A stretch of DNA of 64,000 bases from Prevotella herbatica (GTDB lineage Bacteria; Bacteroidota; Bacteroidia; Bacteroidales; Bacteroidaceae): assembly GCF_017347605.1 (NCBI RefSeq), contig NZ_AP024484.1, positions 1,827,501-1,891,500 of the forward strand, read 5' to 3'. Positions 27,602-37,604 of this stretch are shown one piece after another. Under the pieces are notes generated by a model, which worked only from the letters and a program-made list of their open reading frames with translations, made no database searches and had not been told where the DNA came from. How positions within the stretch are numbered: position 1 is the first letter of the stretch; each line of letters opens with the position of its first letter. Position numbers and translations under genes: made by a program.

Positions 27602-28999
27602 ATGCAAGAAGATATTAATAATAATAAGGCTCAAAACCCTTTAGGTTCTTTACAACCTAAAGTTGAGACTCAGTATGTGGAGTTGTATGAAAGTACATCA
27701 GCCACACTTAAGAGTCATTCAGCCGAAGTCATGAATAAAGTGCGTGATAAGGCTTTTGAAGATTTCAAGAAGTTGGGATTCCCGTCTCGAAAAGTTGAGC
27801 GTTATAAATATACCGATATGGCTAAGTTGTTTGAACCTAATTATGGTTTGAATATTAACCGATTGGATATTCCAGTGAACCCTTATGATGCCTTTAAGTG
27901 TGATGTGCCTAACCTAAGTACATCATTATATTTTGTTGTCAACGATAGTTTTTATACTAAAGTTCTTCCGCAGGCACATCTTCCAGAGGGTGTAATCGTT
28001 GATTCTTTGAGTAGTGTTGCTTCAAAAAAGCCTGATTTTATCGCTAGATATTATTCTAAAATTGCATCTACAGATGAAGATGCAATTACAGCTCTTAATA
28101 CGATGCTAGCTCAGGACGGACTGTTTGTTTATATTCCGAAGAATGTAAAGGTGGACCGTGCCATACAAGTGATTAATATACTTCGCTCTGATGTTGACCT
28201 AATGGTTAATCGTCGTGTGCTTATTGTCCTTGATGAAGGTGCAGAGGCTAAGTTTCTGTTTTGTGATCACTCTGCCGATGATCGTAATTTCCTATCTACT
28301 CAAGTTATAGAGGCGTATGTAGGAGAAAATGCAAACTTAGAACTGAATTGTCTCGAAGAGACACATCTTAAAAATACGCGAGTAAGCAACGTATATATTC
28401 AGCAGCTAGCTAATAGTCGTGTAAATCATAATGTTATCACATTGCATAATGGCATAACACGCAATCTGCTAGATTTAGTATTTGAAGGCGAAGGAGCTGA
28501 ATGTCAGTGTAACGGTTGTGTGATAGCTGACAAGAATCAGCATGTAGATAACAATACTCTTATAGATCATAAAGTAGGTCATTGCACAAGTAATGAACTT
28601 TATAAATATGTTCTTGACGATGAAGCTACTGGTGCTTTTGCCGGAAGAGTTCTTGTACGTCATGGAGCTCAGAAAACTGTAAGTCAGGAAACAAACCGAA
28701 ATCTTTGCGCCACGAAGAAAGCAAGAATGTACACTCAGCCAATGCTTGAGATTTATGCAGATGATGTGAAGTGTGCTCATGGTTCAACAGTTGGTCAACT
28801 TAATGATGCTGCGATGTTCTATATGAGACAACGTGGTATCGGTGAAAAAGAAGCCAAACTGCTTCTCGAATTTGCATTTATCAACGAAGTAATTGATAAA
28901 ATGGAACTTGAGCCGTTGCGTGATCGTTTGCATCATCTTGTAGAAAAACGTTTCCGTGGTGAGCTGAATAAATGTGAAGGTTGTAAACTCTGCAAGTGA
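27602..28999 (+). CDS. sufD: Fe-S cluster assembly protein SufD
   Basis: SufD is the SufB paralogue that completes the SufBC2D scaffold. The protein of 465 residues has a helical N-terminal domain, a beta-helix core and the C-terminal SufB/D helical region (CAHGSTVGQLNDAAMFYMRQRGIGEKEAKLLLEFAF, with the conserved His). It ends in ELNKCEGCKLCK, a CxxCxxC tail that is not part of the classical E. coli SufD. The gene is 49 bases after sufC and 35 bases before sufS. Confidence 0.95.
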   Translation: MQEDINNNKAQNPLGSLQPKVETQYVELYESTSATLKSHSAEVMNKVRDKAFEDFKKLGFPSRKVERYKYTDMAKLFEPNYGLNINRLDIPVNPYDAFKCDVPNLSTSLYFVVNDSFYTKVLPQAHLPEGVIVDSLSSVASKKPDFIARYYSKIASTDEDAITALNTMLAQDGLFVYIPKNVKVDRAIQVINILRSDVDLMVNRRVLIVLDEGAEAKFLFCDHSADDRNFLSTQVIEAYVGENANLELNCLEETHLKNTRVSNVYIQQLANSRVNHNVITLHNGITRNLLDLVFEGEGAECQCNGCVIADKNQHVDNNTLIDHKVGHCTSNELYKYVLDDEATGAFAGRVLVRHGAQKTVSQETNRNLCATKKARMYTQPMLEIYADDVKCAHGSTVGQLNDAAMFYMRQRGIGEKEAKLLLEFAFINEVIDKMELEPLRDRLHHLVEKRFRGELNKCEGCKLCK

Positions 29000-29034
29000 T
29001 TTCAGGTTGGTGAAAAAGATTAATTTGTAATGAT

Positions 29035-30309
29035 ATGTATGATATAAATAAGATTCGTGAGGATTTCCCAATATTGTCAAGAACAATTTATGATAAGCCG
29101 TTGGTATATTTTGACAATGCCGCAACGACTCAGAAACCTTTGTGTGTTCTTGATGCAATGCGTGATGAATATCTGAATGTCAATGCCAATGTGCATCGTG
29201 GTGTACATTGGTTGAGCCAACAGGCTACGGAATTGCATGAGGGAGCTCGTGAAACTGTAAGAAAGTTTATCAATGCTAAGTCTACCACAGAAATCGTTTT
29301 TACTCGTGGCACTACTGAAGGACTTAATCTCGTAGCTTCTTCATTCTCCGATGAGTTCATGAAAGAGGGTGACGAGGTTATTGTTTCAGCTGTAGAGCAT
29401 CATTCAAATATTGTACCTTGGCAGTTACAGACACATAAGAAAGGTATAGTTCTTAAAGTCATTCCAATGGATGATTTTGGTAAGCTGGATATCGATGAAT
29501 TCAGTAAAATGATAACATCACGCACCAAAATTGTAAGCGTAAGCCATGTAAGTAATGTTCTAGGAACGATTAATCCCGTAAAGGATATTATTCGTATCGC
29601 GCATGAACATGATATTCCTGTAATGGTAGATGGTGCGCAAAGCACTCCACACTTTGCTGTGGATATGCAGGATTTGGATTGTGATTTCTTCGTGTTTAGT
29701 GGACATAAAATATATGGTCCTACGGGTGTTGGTGTGTTGTATGGAAAAGAAGCATGGTTGGATAAATTGCCTCCTTATCAGGGTGGTGGCGAAATGATTG
29801 AGAACGTTAGTTTTGAAAAGACTACTTTTGAACGCCCACCATTGAAGTTTGAGGCAGGAACTCCTGATTACATCGCTACAACAGGACTAGCAAAGGCTTT
29901 GGATTATGTTACAGATTTAGGTCTTGACAACATCGTCAGTCATGAGAAAAAACTTACAGCCTATGCAATTAACAAGATGTTGCAGTTTGATGGCATGAAG
30001 ATATTCGGAATTGATGACAGTAAACCTGTTACTGAAGAAACTCTATGCAATCATGATGCAGTGATAAGTTTTCAGTTACGTGATATTCACCACATGGATA
30101 TGGGCATGATTCTTGACCGTCAGGGAATAGCTATCCGTACAGGTCATCATTGTGCACAACCGCTTATGCAGCGTCTTGGGGTGCTTGGTACTTCACGCGC
30201 CAGCTTTGCTCTATATAATACAATAGAAGAAATTGATGCTTTTATTGCTGGTATTGATAAAGCGTCTAATATGTTTAAAGGTTCTTCTTGCACGCCAAAA
30301 CAGCTTTAA
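29035..30309 (+). CDS. sufS: Cysteine desulfurase SufS (group II)
   Basis: This PLP enzyme removes sulfur from L-cysteine and passes it to the SufBCD scaffold. It has 424 residues. The PLP Lys is Lys225 (SGHKIYGPTGVGVLYG), and the catalytic Cys is Cys373 in RTGHHCAQPLMQRLG, the group II loop. No sufE or sufU gene follows in this window, so the sulfur-transfer partner must be elsewhere. The 3' end overlaps a - strand small gene by 35 bases. Confidence 0.96.
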   Translation: MYDINKIREDFPILSRTIYDKPLVYFDNAATTQKPLCVLDAMRDEYLNVNANVHRGVHWLSQQATELHEGARETVRKFINAKSTTEIVFTRGTTEGLNLVASSFSDEFMKEGDEVIVSAVEHHSNIVPWQLQTHKKGIVLKVIPMDDFGKLDIDEFSKMITSRTKIVSVSHVSNVLGTINPVKDIIRIAHEHDIPVMVDGAQSTPHFAVDMQDLDCDFFVFSGHKIYGPTGVGVLYGKEAWLDKLPPYQGGGEMIENVSFEKTTFERPPLKFEAGTPDYIATTGLAKALDYVTDLGLDNIVSHEKKLTAYAINKMLQFDGMKIFGIDDSKPVTEETLCNHDAVISFQLRDIHHMDMGMILDRQGIAIRTGHHCAQPLMQRLGVLGTSRASFALYNTIEEIDAFIAGIDKASNMFKGSSCTPKQL

Positions 30310-30559
30310 CGAACCATGCACAGCATATAGCACGAGCAATAAAGCCGATGTTTACGGGGAAAACTGCAAATACGAATGCTATTTGTGCATTGAGAAGTAG
30401 CAGTGTTTGCTTAATGCTAATCTTGCGTTCCAATACTGCTGAGTAGTATTTGGCTAGCGCAGTGATTGGTGACTTTACTTTGTTTGCAATACTGTTCAGA
30501 ATGTTTATCTGACTGTTAGATGTAGAAACTTCTCTTTTGATATAGATATTCTTTTCCAT
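30275..30559 (-). CDS. Small membrane protein of unknown function
   Basis: This is a protein of 94 residues with a polar N-terminal half (MEKNIYIKREVSTSNSQ) and a hydrophobic C-terminal half (about 53-90, AQIAFVFAVFPVNIGFIARAICC), probably one long or two short membrane segments. A -7 box (TAATTTTG on the - strand, 30597-30604) about 38 bases upstream supports expression. Its 3' end is antisense to the last 35 bases of sufS. I do not recognise the family. It could be a conserved Prevotellaceae protein of the cell envelope. Coding status is likely but not certain. Confidence 0.65.
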   Translation of the reverse strand: MEKNIYIKREVSTSNSQINILNSIANKVKSPITALAKYYSAVLERKISIKQTLLLLNAQIAFVFAVFPVNIGFIARAICCAWFVKAVLACKKNL

Positions 30560-30596
30560 ATTGTAATTGTTTTAACTTGTTTATCTTTTACAACTG

Positions 30597-30604
30597 CAAA
30601 ATTA
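30597..30604 (-). promoter_or_regulatory. -7 box for the small membrane protein gene
   Basis: The - strand reads TAATTTTG. A CAAA-complement (TTTG) occurs upstream, but at a spacing of about 29 bases, so only the -7 element is convincing. Confidence 0.45.
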
Positions 30605-30684
30605 CTCGCATTTGTGGAAATATCTTTTCATACCAAATAATCAAACGTTAATTTAGTTAACTAGTAACATTTATTAACAACAAT

Positions 30685-31314
30685 ATGTTAGAACCACATT
30701 ATTATAAGGAACTTATTGAGGCCGGATGTGATGAGGCGGGACGTGGATGTCTTGCTGGAAGTGTTTATGCAGCAGCAGTGATATTACCGCCTGACTATGA
30801 TAATCCCGAATTAAATGATAGCAAGAAGTTGAGTGAAAAGAAGCGTTATGCATTGCGTGAACAGATTAAGCATGATGCTGTAGCTTGGGCTGTAGGTATA
30901 GTTACGCCTGAGGAGATAGATAAGATTAATATCCTTCATGCTAGTTTCTTGGCAATGCACCGTGCAATAGCCCAACTGAAAGTGCGTCCGCAGGGTCTTA
31001 TCATTGATGGAAACCACTTTGATCCTTATGTATATTCTGAAGGTGAAGAAAAGAAACAACTTCCTTACACTTGTATAGTGAAGGGAGATGGAAAATATCA
31101 GAGTATAGCCGCTGCTAGTATACTTGCTAAGACATATCGTGATGACTATATGCAGCAGCAGGCGCTTATTTATCCACATTATGACTGGGAAAATAATAAG
31201 GGGTACCCAACAAAAAAACATAGAATAGGAATACTTAACTACGGAATTACCCCAATTCATCGTAAAAGTTATAATCTGCTTGGCGGTGAATTGAGTCTGA
31301 ATTTTAAAGAATGA
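30685..31314 (+). CDS. rnhB: Ribonuclease HII
   Basis: RNase HII removes ribonucleotides and RNA primers from DNA-RNA hybrids. The 209-residue length is typical. The motif CDEAGRG places catalytic Asp16 and Glu17. LIIDGNHF supplies the next acidic residue, and the [22 protein letters not shown] block holds the following conserved positions, then [22 protein letters not shown]-domain regulator gene follows after 4 bases, so the two are probably in one message. Confidence 0.96.
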   Translation: MLEPHYYKELIEAGCDEAGRGCLAGSVYAAAVILPPDYDNPELNDSKKLSEKKRYALREQIKHDAVAWAVGIVTPEEIDKINILHASFLAMHRAIAQLKVRPQGLIIDGNHFDPYVYSEGEEKKQLPYTCIVKGDGKYQSIAAASILAKTYRDDYMQQQALIYPHYDWENNKGYPTKKHRIGILNYGITPIHRKSYNLLGGELSLNFKE

Positions 31315-31318
31315 AACC

Positions 31319-32209
31319 ATGAAGAAGCTTGGTAATGAACTCACGTTGATTCAACTAATGACGGACGGTAATGATTATACCGCAGAGGATCTTTGCAATC
31401 ATTTGGGATGTACACGCCGTAATCTTTATTATTACCTTCAGTTTCTTCGAGAATATGGTTTTGGCGTAATCCGTAATGAGAATTATTATAGTCTTGATGT
31501 GAATTCTCCTTTCTTCTCTAATATAGCTTCTTCGGTGAACTTTACATTGCAAGAAGCAGTACTCATACATAATCTTGCTGATAGTGCTGAACAGAAAAAT
31601 CCAGCGGTTTTATCGGTAAAAAAGAAGCTTGAACGATATTATGATCTTCGCTTTTTCTCTGATTCAAAATATCAGAAAAAGCAATTACGCAACTTAAAGG
31701 ATATTAGTGACGCTATTGCTTCCAGACGTATAGTATGCCTGCAAAAGTATTCTTCTCCGCATAGTCATACATTTACTGATCGAGTTGTGGAACCTTTTTT
31801 GTTATTCAATGACAATCAGGACGTGCGTTGTTATGAACTGGCTTCTGGAAAAAATAAAACATTTAAACTATCAAGAATAACAAATGTAGAAGTTTATGAT
31901 GCTCCTTGGATACATGCTGCCGAGCATAGGAAGGTTTTTACAGATGTGTTTTCTTTTAGTGGTGAAGAGTTGTATCCTGTAAAACTCCTTGTTGGTCAGC
32001 TTTCTTATAATTTGATGATGGAAGAATTCCCCATTTCATCGGCATCATTCTCTCAGAAAGATGAAAATCATTGGATAGTGTCTCTTGACGTAGTAAGTTA
32101 TCTAGGTATTGGTAGATTCGTACTTGGACTTTACGATGATATAGAAATCCTTGAAGGTGATGGCTTCAAGGATTACATAAAGTCCAAGATAGAAAAAATG
32201 CTACCATAG
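31319..32209 (+). CDS. HTH/WYL-domain transcriptional regulator
   Basis: This is a cytoplasmic DNA-binding regulator of 296 residues. The N-terminal helix-turn-helix (about 14-60, YTAEDLCNHLGCTRRNLYYYLQFLREYG) is of the DeoR/HTH_11 kind. The middle to C-terminal part is a WYL domain (about 135-200), with the degenerate motif RCYELASGKNKTFKLSRI where WYL normally stands, and a WCX-like C-terminal extension. WYL regulators sense small ligands or nucleic acids and often control DNA-damage or defence genes. It sits 4 bases after rnhB, as in many Bacteroidota, so its target is probably not a local pathway. Its ligand is unknown. Confidence 0.88.
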   Translation: MKKLGNELTLIQLMTDGNDYTAEDLCNHLGCTRRNLYYYLQFLREYGFGVIRNENYYSLDVNSPFFSNIASSVNFTLQEAVLIHNLADSAEQKNPAVLSVKKKLERYYDLRFFSDSKYQKKQLRNLKDISDAIASRRIVCLQKYSSPHSHTFTDRVVEPFLLFNDNQDVRCYELASGKNKTFKLSRITNVEVYDAPWIHAAEHRKVFTDVFSFSGEELYPVKLLVGQLSYNLMMEEFPISSASFSQKDENHWIVSLDVVSYLGIGRFVLGLYDDIEILEGDGFKDYIKSKIEKMLP

Positions 32210-32243
32210 ATAACTTTTGCTTATTTTATGTTGTTCAGTGGTA

Positions 32244-33923
32244 TTACGGTTTCATTACCTTCTTTGTTTCATTGCCTTGTTTAATAATGAAGATGCCTTT
32301 ACCAGAGATAGTATTTCCATCTGTAGTAACATTTAATAATTTGCCGCTAATGTCGTAAATCCTTATGTTCTTATCGTTGTTTTCTTTCTCGTTTTTAACT
32401 TTGTCAATACCTGTCAGAGTAAGTGCACCATCATTAGTCTTTGTGAGCGTGTATGATATTACATCGTGAGTGATAAAACTTCTAACAGGACTCCAACTAG
32501 TCTCATTTGTGGCTTTACTAGCTATGTAAACTTTGTAAGTGCCAGGAGAAAGATTTGAAATATCTAAATTTCCTTGAACTTCTTTACCATAAGTAAATCC
32601 ACTTAAAGACTCATAGCTATGTTCTTGAAAGAAGTTGTATATTGGTGTTAATACAGAAGTAGATGTGTTTTCACAAATAATAGCGAAGTCACCAGTGAAA
32701 GTTTTATACGCAAAGTTATAGAAAGCTGTCATTGTAATGCTAAGTTTGTTGTCTGGACTAATTGAGAAACTGCAATTTTTGTCAGTTCCCCATATAGAAA
32801 AGTCACTTCCTGTCGCATCAGGATGTGGATCAAAACCTATAATCATATCGTTACCTTCAGAAAATGTTGTTCCAGAACTGAATTCCTCACCTAAACCAGA
32901 AGGAGTCAGATCGAAAATATCATACCATCCGTCGCATGCGCCGCCCCATCCCCAGTTTACGTCTACGTTGCCTTCTGTGTTTATTCCGTCAAAAACAAAG
33001 GCATGGCCTTCTTTTGTTTTTGTAGATCCACCATATAGAATAGGACGCAGTTGCTTAATTTCATTGTAAATCATTTGTGCCCATTCATCATCTGTATATA
33101 ATTCTTTTTGCAAGAATTTTAATGAATATGGATTATATGAGAAGTTATTCACGAAAGATATTGCAGCATCATAATCAGTGGTTCCACTTCCGTCGATACC
33201 ATATTCCATATTTGCTCCACAGCCAGCATCTCGCATTAGTGTAGCAACGGCTATATTCGCGGGAGTGATGGCATTGCTAGTTAAATATGTATTTGACATA
33301 TTGTTCCAGTCGTATGTCGTATTGATTGTTGCCGATCTTATTACAGTATCTTTATCCACAACTATGGAAAACCCTCCGCTGCCTTTACCTGTTTTTGGAT
33401 AATTGTAATACTTTAAAATCTGCGACATAGCCGTTGCTACACATCCGGTATAGCCATGCGTAAGTGAGCCAACCTTAGGACATAATAAATTATATGGCGT
33501 TCCTTGGTTCCATTTTGTTGTTATAAGAGGATCTATTGTTGTAGAAACAGATATAGAAGTTCGCCCCATATTATTGGCATCTCTGTAGGCCATAGATTTA
33601 GATATATTTTCCATCCACCATTTAAATCCCGGGGCTACATTAGTAGAATCGTAGTCATGCTCAGATTCACCTATAACGGCAGGGAATGTATTACTGCGGC
33701 TTATTACAACGAATCCTGCACCTTTTGCACCATAGATAGCAAATTGGTCTGTGTCCTTCATAACTTTTACTTCGTTGTCTATTATTGAAGAACCCTTTGC
33801 CATGCTTTTGCTGGCAAGCTTCTCTTGTGCAATTTTTATCATTTCGCTGCGATTGCGGTTATCTGCAAATGTATTAAGGCTTGAAGCGAAAACAGCAATC
33901 GAAAGGACTAATAATCTTATCAT
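32244..33923 (-). CDS. Secreted C10-family cysteine protease (streptopain/PrtT-like)
   Basis: This is an extracellular or surface cysteine protease of 559 residues. The signal peptide is MIRLLVLSIAVFASSLNTFA. A propeptide-like region (about 25-125) is followed by the C10 catalytic domain (about 130-370), with nucleophile Cys161 in GYTGCVATAMSQ, catalytic His307 in KEGHAFVFDGI, and the VNWGWGGACDGWYD block. A beta domain (about 375-500) follows. The short C-terminal sorting-like end (IRIYDISGKLL, then GIFIIKQGNETKKVMKP) resembles type IX secretion tails. It converges on the WYL gene (34-base gap) and is divergent from the next susC gene. It may supply peptides to the adjacent SusCD system, but that is speculative. 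Confidence 0.9.
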   Translation of the reverse strand: MIRLLVLSIAVFASSLNTFADNRNRSEMIKIAQEKLASKSMAKGSSIIDNEVKVMKDTDQFAIYGAKGAGFVVISRSNTFPAVIGESEHDYDSTNVAPGFKWWMENISKSMAYRDANNMGRTSISVSTTIDPLITTKWNQGTPYNLLCPKVGSLTHGYTGCVATAMSQILKYYNYPKTGKGSGGFSIVVDKDTVIRSATINTTYDWNNMSNTYLTSNAITPANIAVATLMRDAGCGANMEYGIDGSGTTDYDAAISFVNNFSYNPYSLKFLQKELYTDDEWAQMIYNEIKQLRPILYGGSTKTKEGHAFVFDGINTEGNVDVNWGWGGACDGWYDIFDLTPSGLGEEFSSGTTFSEGNDMIIGFDPHPDATGSDFSIWGTDKNCSFSISPDNKLSITMTAFYNFAYKTFTGDFAIICENTSTSVLTPIYNFFQEHSYESLSGFTYGKEVQGNLDISNLSPGTYKVYIASKATNETSWSPVRSFITHDVISYTLTKTNDGALTLTGIDKVKNEKENNDKNIRIYDISGKLLNVTTDGNTISGKGIFIIKQGNETKKVMKP

Positions 33924-33974
33924 AATTGATAAATGTATAATGTGAATATTGGGGATCTTATGTTATATATTCTG

Positions 33975-34005
33975 CAAATATAACTTCTTTTTTGTAATGT
34001 ACAAA
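33975..34005 (-). promoter_or_regulatory. Promoter of the C10 protease gene
   Basis: On the - strand TTTG (34005-34002), 19 bases, then TATATTTG (33982-33975). The ATG lies about 50 bases downstream. Confidence 0.7.
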
Positions 34006-34342
34006 ATAATTTTAACAATCCATCTCTTTTATGCTTAGTAATGTGCGCAAACTAATTTATAACGAAGAAATTTTAACTTGCTTTACAATAATGATAAATA
34101 ATGTATGCATACTAATAACTTTTTGAATTAAAAAGTAGGATTGTCAATTAGTAAATACTCAGCATGCTATGTCTATATTAAATATTTAATGAAACGTTAT
34201 GATTAACAATATTTTGTTATGTTCATATTTGTACACTTTGTCCATTTGTTTTAAAATTAGCTTTTAAACTGTAACAAAATCATTATAAAAATCGCATATC
34301 TATGGCATTTTTGATAATAATAGTAACTTTTTGCATAAAAAA

Positions 34343-34374
34343 TTTGGTTATATTCTAAACATTCTTTAAATTTG
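34343..34374 (+). promoter_or_regulatory. Promoter of the orphan susC-susD operon
   Basis: TTTG (34343-34346), 20 bases, then TAAATTTG (34367-34374). The sequence just after the -33 box (GGTTATA) recurs in the promoter at 49141-49172. Confidence 0.7.
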
Positions 34375-34548
34375 TGCCCGTATACAACAATAGTGTTTTA
34401 GATATTTTTATTGAAGTACGAGAAAAGAATGTTAATGCGTTCTTGATTTATAATAAAATAATGTCCGCCTTGTGATTAAGGTTCGGACAAATCTGTTGGC
34501 AAAATATATTAGATGACAATACAATTTTTAATTAAGAGAGAGATTTTT

Positions 34549-37500
34549 ATGGAAAAAAGACTAACAATGATTTTAGCAGGTCTATTCCTTTGTTTAGGAA
34601 TGGCATTTGCTCAGACACAAGTCTCTGGTACTGTAACTTCCTCAGAAGACGGACAACCTATTGTAGGTGCTTCCGTTAGAGTGGTTGGTACAAGTACAGG
34701 TACAGTTACTGATGTTGATGGAAATTTTTCGCTGGTTGCTCCGGCAAATGCGAAATTGAATTTCTCGTATATTGGTATGATGCCAAAAACACTTAAGGCT
34801 TCAAGCAATATGAAGATTAAGCTTGAACCTGATAACAAAACTATTGATGAAGTTATTGTTACTGGTTATGGTAACTTTAAGAAATCTTCGTTTACAGGTT
34901 CTGCTAGTACTATGGATGCAACGAAACTTGAAGATGTTCCAGTTGTTTCTGTTGAAGACAAATTAGCCGGAAGTGTATCTGGTGTTACTGTAACTTCTTC
35001 TTCAAGTGCTCCTGGTGCAATTAGTAATATACGAATCCGTGGTATGGGTTCTGTCAATGCAGGAAATAATCCTCTCTATGTAATAGATGGAACTCCTGTT
35101 GCTTCATCAAATTTAAGTGAGTTTAATACTTCTGATGGTAATGGTTATAATGATGCTGGTACAAGTGTGTTAGCAACATTAAACCCTAATGACATCGAGT
35201 CTATTACTGTAATTAAGGATGCAGCAGCTGCATCTCTTTATGGTTCTCGCGCTGCTAATGGTGTGATTGTTATCACGACCAAGAGTGGTAAAAAGGGTAA
35301 GACTAAGATTGATTTTAGAAGTGATTTAGGTTTTTCTAATACAGCAATCAATTATCGTCCACAGTTGAGTGGTGATGATCGTCGTCAGTTACTTTGGACT
35401 GGATTGAATAATTATTCAATAACAAATGGTAGCACAGCTGCTGCAGCTGCTACTTTTGCCGATAATAATATTGACAAATATGCTTCTGTTCCTGCAAATG
35501 GTTATACAGATTGGAAAGATCTTCTTTTTAAGACAGGTAGTCATCAAAACTATCAGGTAAGTTTGTCTGGTGGTAGCGAAAGTACAAAGTTCTATGCATC
35601 AATGGCTTATATGAAGCAGGACGGTATTCTTCACAATCAGGGATTGGAACGTTTTACAGGTAATGCAAGTATAACTCATGATTGGAATAGATTCTCTTTA
35701 CGTGTAACAACATTGATTTCTAAAATGAATCAAAGTCTTGTTGATGAGGGGACTGCTTACGATGGAGCTTTGGCAAACTATTGTTTCTTCCAGTCACCAT
35801 CAAGTACACCTTATAATACTGATGGCTCTCTAAATACTGGATGTGGTATGAACGGTGTCAATCCGCTTTATGAGCTACAGCATACTTCAGATAAGAATAT
35901 AGTAAAAAGATCATTCTCAACTGCACAACTTACATATAACATCTGGGATAACTTGAAGTTGAGTGAGAAATTAGCTTATGATTATACTGATGGTAGAGAG
36001 AATGTGCTTTGGGATAGATATTCTAATAATGGTGCTCCTGGTGCGGTAATGCAGCGTATTATAAATGAATATGAAAAATTAAATACTCAAACTCAACTTT
36101 CTTATATCAAGAGCTTTGGTCAGCATAATGTGGATGCATTATTGGGCTTTGAAACAGAAGATTATACTTACAGATATGATTATTCGCATGGAAGTGATTA
36201 TCCTGGAGCTTTATATGAGTTAGAAAATGCTGGTACAACTTCTGCACAATCTGATAAGAAAGGCTATAGAATGACCTCTTTCTTGGGTCGTGTAAATTAT
36301 AACTTTGCCAACAAATATTATTTGGGCGCAAGTTATCGCCGTGATGGAAGTTCACGTTTAGCACGTCAAAACCGTTGGGGTGATTTCTGGTCATTGTCTG
36401 GTTCTTGGAGATTTACTGAAGAGAAATTCATGAACCCAGTTAAGAGTATAATTACTGATGGTAAAGTACGCCTTTCTTATGGTGTGAACGGTACACAGCC
36501 TTATGATTATTATTCTTATATGAATTTGTATCGATATGGTATCTATTATAATGGTATGTCTGGTATAGGAGTAACTACTATTGGAAATAGTGACCTTAAG
36601 TGGGAGAAGAATAAGACTTTAAATATAGGTCTTGATTTAACTTTGTTGGATAGATTTACCGTTACATTTGATTATTATAACCGTAAAACAAGTGATTTGA
36701 TTTTTGATAAGCCTGTTTCTGCTGTTACAGGTTTGTATTCTAATTCAGGAACACCTTCTGCACCAATTAATGTTGGTTCTTTAGTTAATAAGGGATTTGA
36801 GTTGTCATTGACTTCTGTTAATATCAATAAAAAGGATTTCAATTGGACCACAACTTTGAATATGTCACATAATAGCAATAAGGTGGAAAAACTTACTGGT
36901 GATGAAAACGAGATTATTAGTGGAGTCCTAATACATAGAATTGGTAAACCTTATTATTCTTATTATATGTATGAGTATGCTGGAGTTGATAAAGCAACAG
37001 GTAAGGAATCTTATTATATCAACGATGGAACAGACAATGCACGTAATACTACTACTGATGTCTCTAAGGCAAAGCAGGCGATTGTTGGCCAACATCAGGC
37101 TTCAATTGAAGGTGGACTTACAAATAATATTAAATGGAAGTTTATTGATTTAGGATTTACATTTACATATTCTCTTGGCGGTGATGCTTATGATTATGCA
37201 TCTTGGCAACATTCTAATGGCGGTAGTTATTTATACAATGGTGCAGTCCCTTCATATTATAAACTTTCTGATATATGGTCTCCGGATAACACTGATGCAA
37301 CGTTGCCGAAATTTGAATATGGTGGTGTGAGGGTAAATTCTTCTCGTTGGTTGATGCCTACAGACTATTTGCGTTTGAAGAATCTCTCTTTAGGATTCAC
37401 TGTGCCTAGAAACTATATTGCAAATCTTGGCATAGACAGAGTTCGTGTTTATTTCTCTGCAGCAAATCTCTTGACTTGGAAATCAAAGAATTTGATTGTT

Positions 37501-37587
37501 GATCCAGAAATGCCTGTTGATGGACTTTGTACTTTTGAAACACCGGCATTGAGAACTTATACCTTTGGTATAGAACTTGGTTTTTAA
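34549..37587 (+). CDS. SusC-like TonB-dependent receptor (orphan pair)
   Basis: This is a 1012-residue outer-membrane transporter. I chose ATG 34549, not the upstream ATG 34513, because it starts the signal peptide MEKRLTMILAGLFLCLGMAFAQ, which two other SusC proteins here share almost exactly. The order is a carboxypeptidase-like regulatory domain (about 24-100), a TonB box and plug (about 110-225, LAGSVSGVTV, LYVIDGT, DIESITVIKDAAAASLYG), a 22-strand-type barrel, and an aromatic C-terminus (FGIELGF). Only a SusD partner follows and no enzymes, so the cargo cannot be named. It may be a glycan or a peptide, given the protease upstream. Confidence 0.94.
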   Translation: MEKRLTMILAGLFLCLGMAFAQTQVSGTVTSSEDGQPIVGASVRVVGTSTGTVTDVDGNFSLVAPANAKLNFSYIGMMPKTLKASSNMKIKLEPDNKTIDEVIVTGYGNFKKSSFTGSASTMDATKLEDVPVVSVEDKLAGSVSGVTVTSSSSAPGAISNIRIRGMGSVNAGNNPLYVIDGTPVASSNLSEFNTSDGNGYNDAGTSVLATLNPNDIESITVIKDAAAASLYGSRAANGVIVITTKSGKKGKTKIDFRSDLGFSNTAINYRPQLSGDDRRQLLWTGLNNYSITNGSTAAAAATFADNNIDKYASVPANGYTDWKDLLFKTGSHQNYQVSLSGGSESTKFYASMAYMKQDGILHNQGLERFTGNASITHDWNRFSLRVTTLISKMNQSLVDEGTAYDGALANYCFFQSPSSTPYNTDGSLNTGCGMNGVNPLYELQHTSDKNIVKRSFSTAQLTYNIWDNLKLSEKLAYDYTDGRENVLWDRYSNNGAPGAVMQRIINEYEKLNTQTQLSYIKSFGQHNVDALLGFETEDYTYRYDYSHGSDYPGALYELENAGTTSAQSDKKGYRMTSFLGRVNYNFANKYYLGASYRRDGSSRLARQNRWGDFWSLSGSWRFTEEKFMNPVKSIITDGKVRLSYGVNGTQPYDYYSYMNLYRYGIYYNGMSGIGVTTIGNSDLKWEKNKTLNIGLDLTLLDRFTVTFDYYNRKTSDLIFDKPVSAVTGLYSNSGTPSAPINVGSLVNKGFELSLTSVNINKKDFNWTTTLNMSHNSNKVEKLTGDENEIISGVLIHRIGKPYYSYYMYEYAGVDKATGKESYYINDGTDNARNTTTDVSKAKQAIVGQHQASIEGGLTNNIKWKFIDLGFTFTYSLGGDAYDYASWQHSNGGSYLYNGAVPSYYKLSDIWSPDNTDATLPKFEYGGVRVNSSRWLMPTDYLRLKNLSLGFTVPRNYIANLGIDRVRVYFSAANLLTWKSKNLIVDPEMPVDGLCTFETPALRTYTFGIELGF

Positions 37588-37604
37588 TTTAAAATAAGAA
37601 GGAA

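Larger units (their letters stand above)
33924..34548. other. Divergent intergenic region between the C10 protease and orphan susC
   Basis: This AT-rich stretch of 625 bases holds a - strand promoter for the protease (33975-34005) and a + strand promoter for the susC gene (34343-34374), with a leader of about 170 bases before the susC ATG at 34549. No small gene or clear structured RNA was seen in between. Confidence 0.65.

Noticed and set aside
34343..34374. Invertible promoter of the SusC gene, as known in Bacteroides fragilis
   Set aside because: I looked for inverted repeats flanking the promoter boxes of the three SusC operons and saw none of useful length.
34513..34548. Upstream ATG of the orphan susC
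   Set aside because: It adds a polar 12-residue extension before a signal peptide shared with two paralogues.
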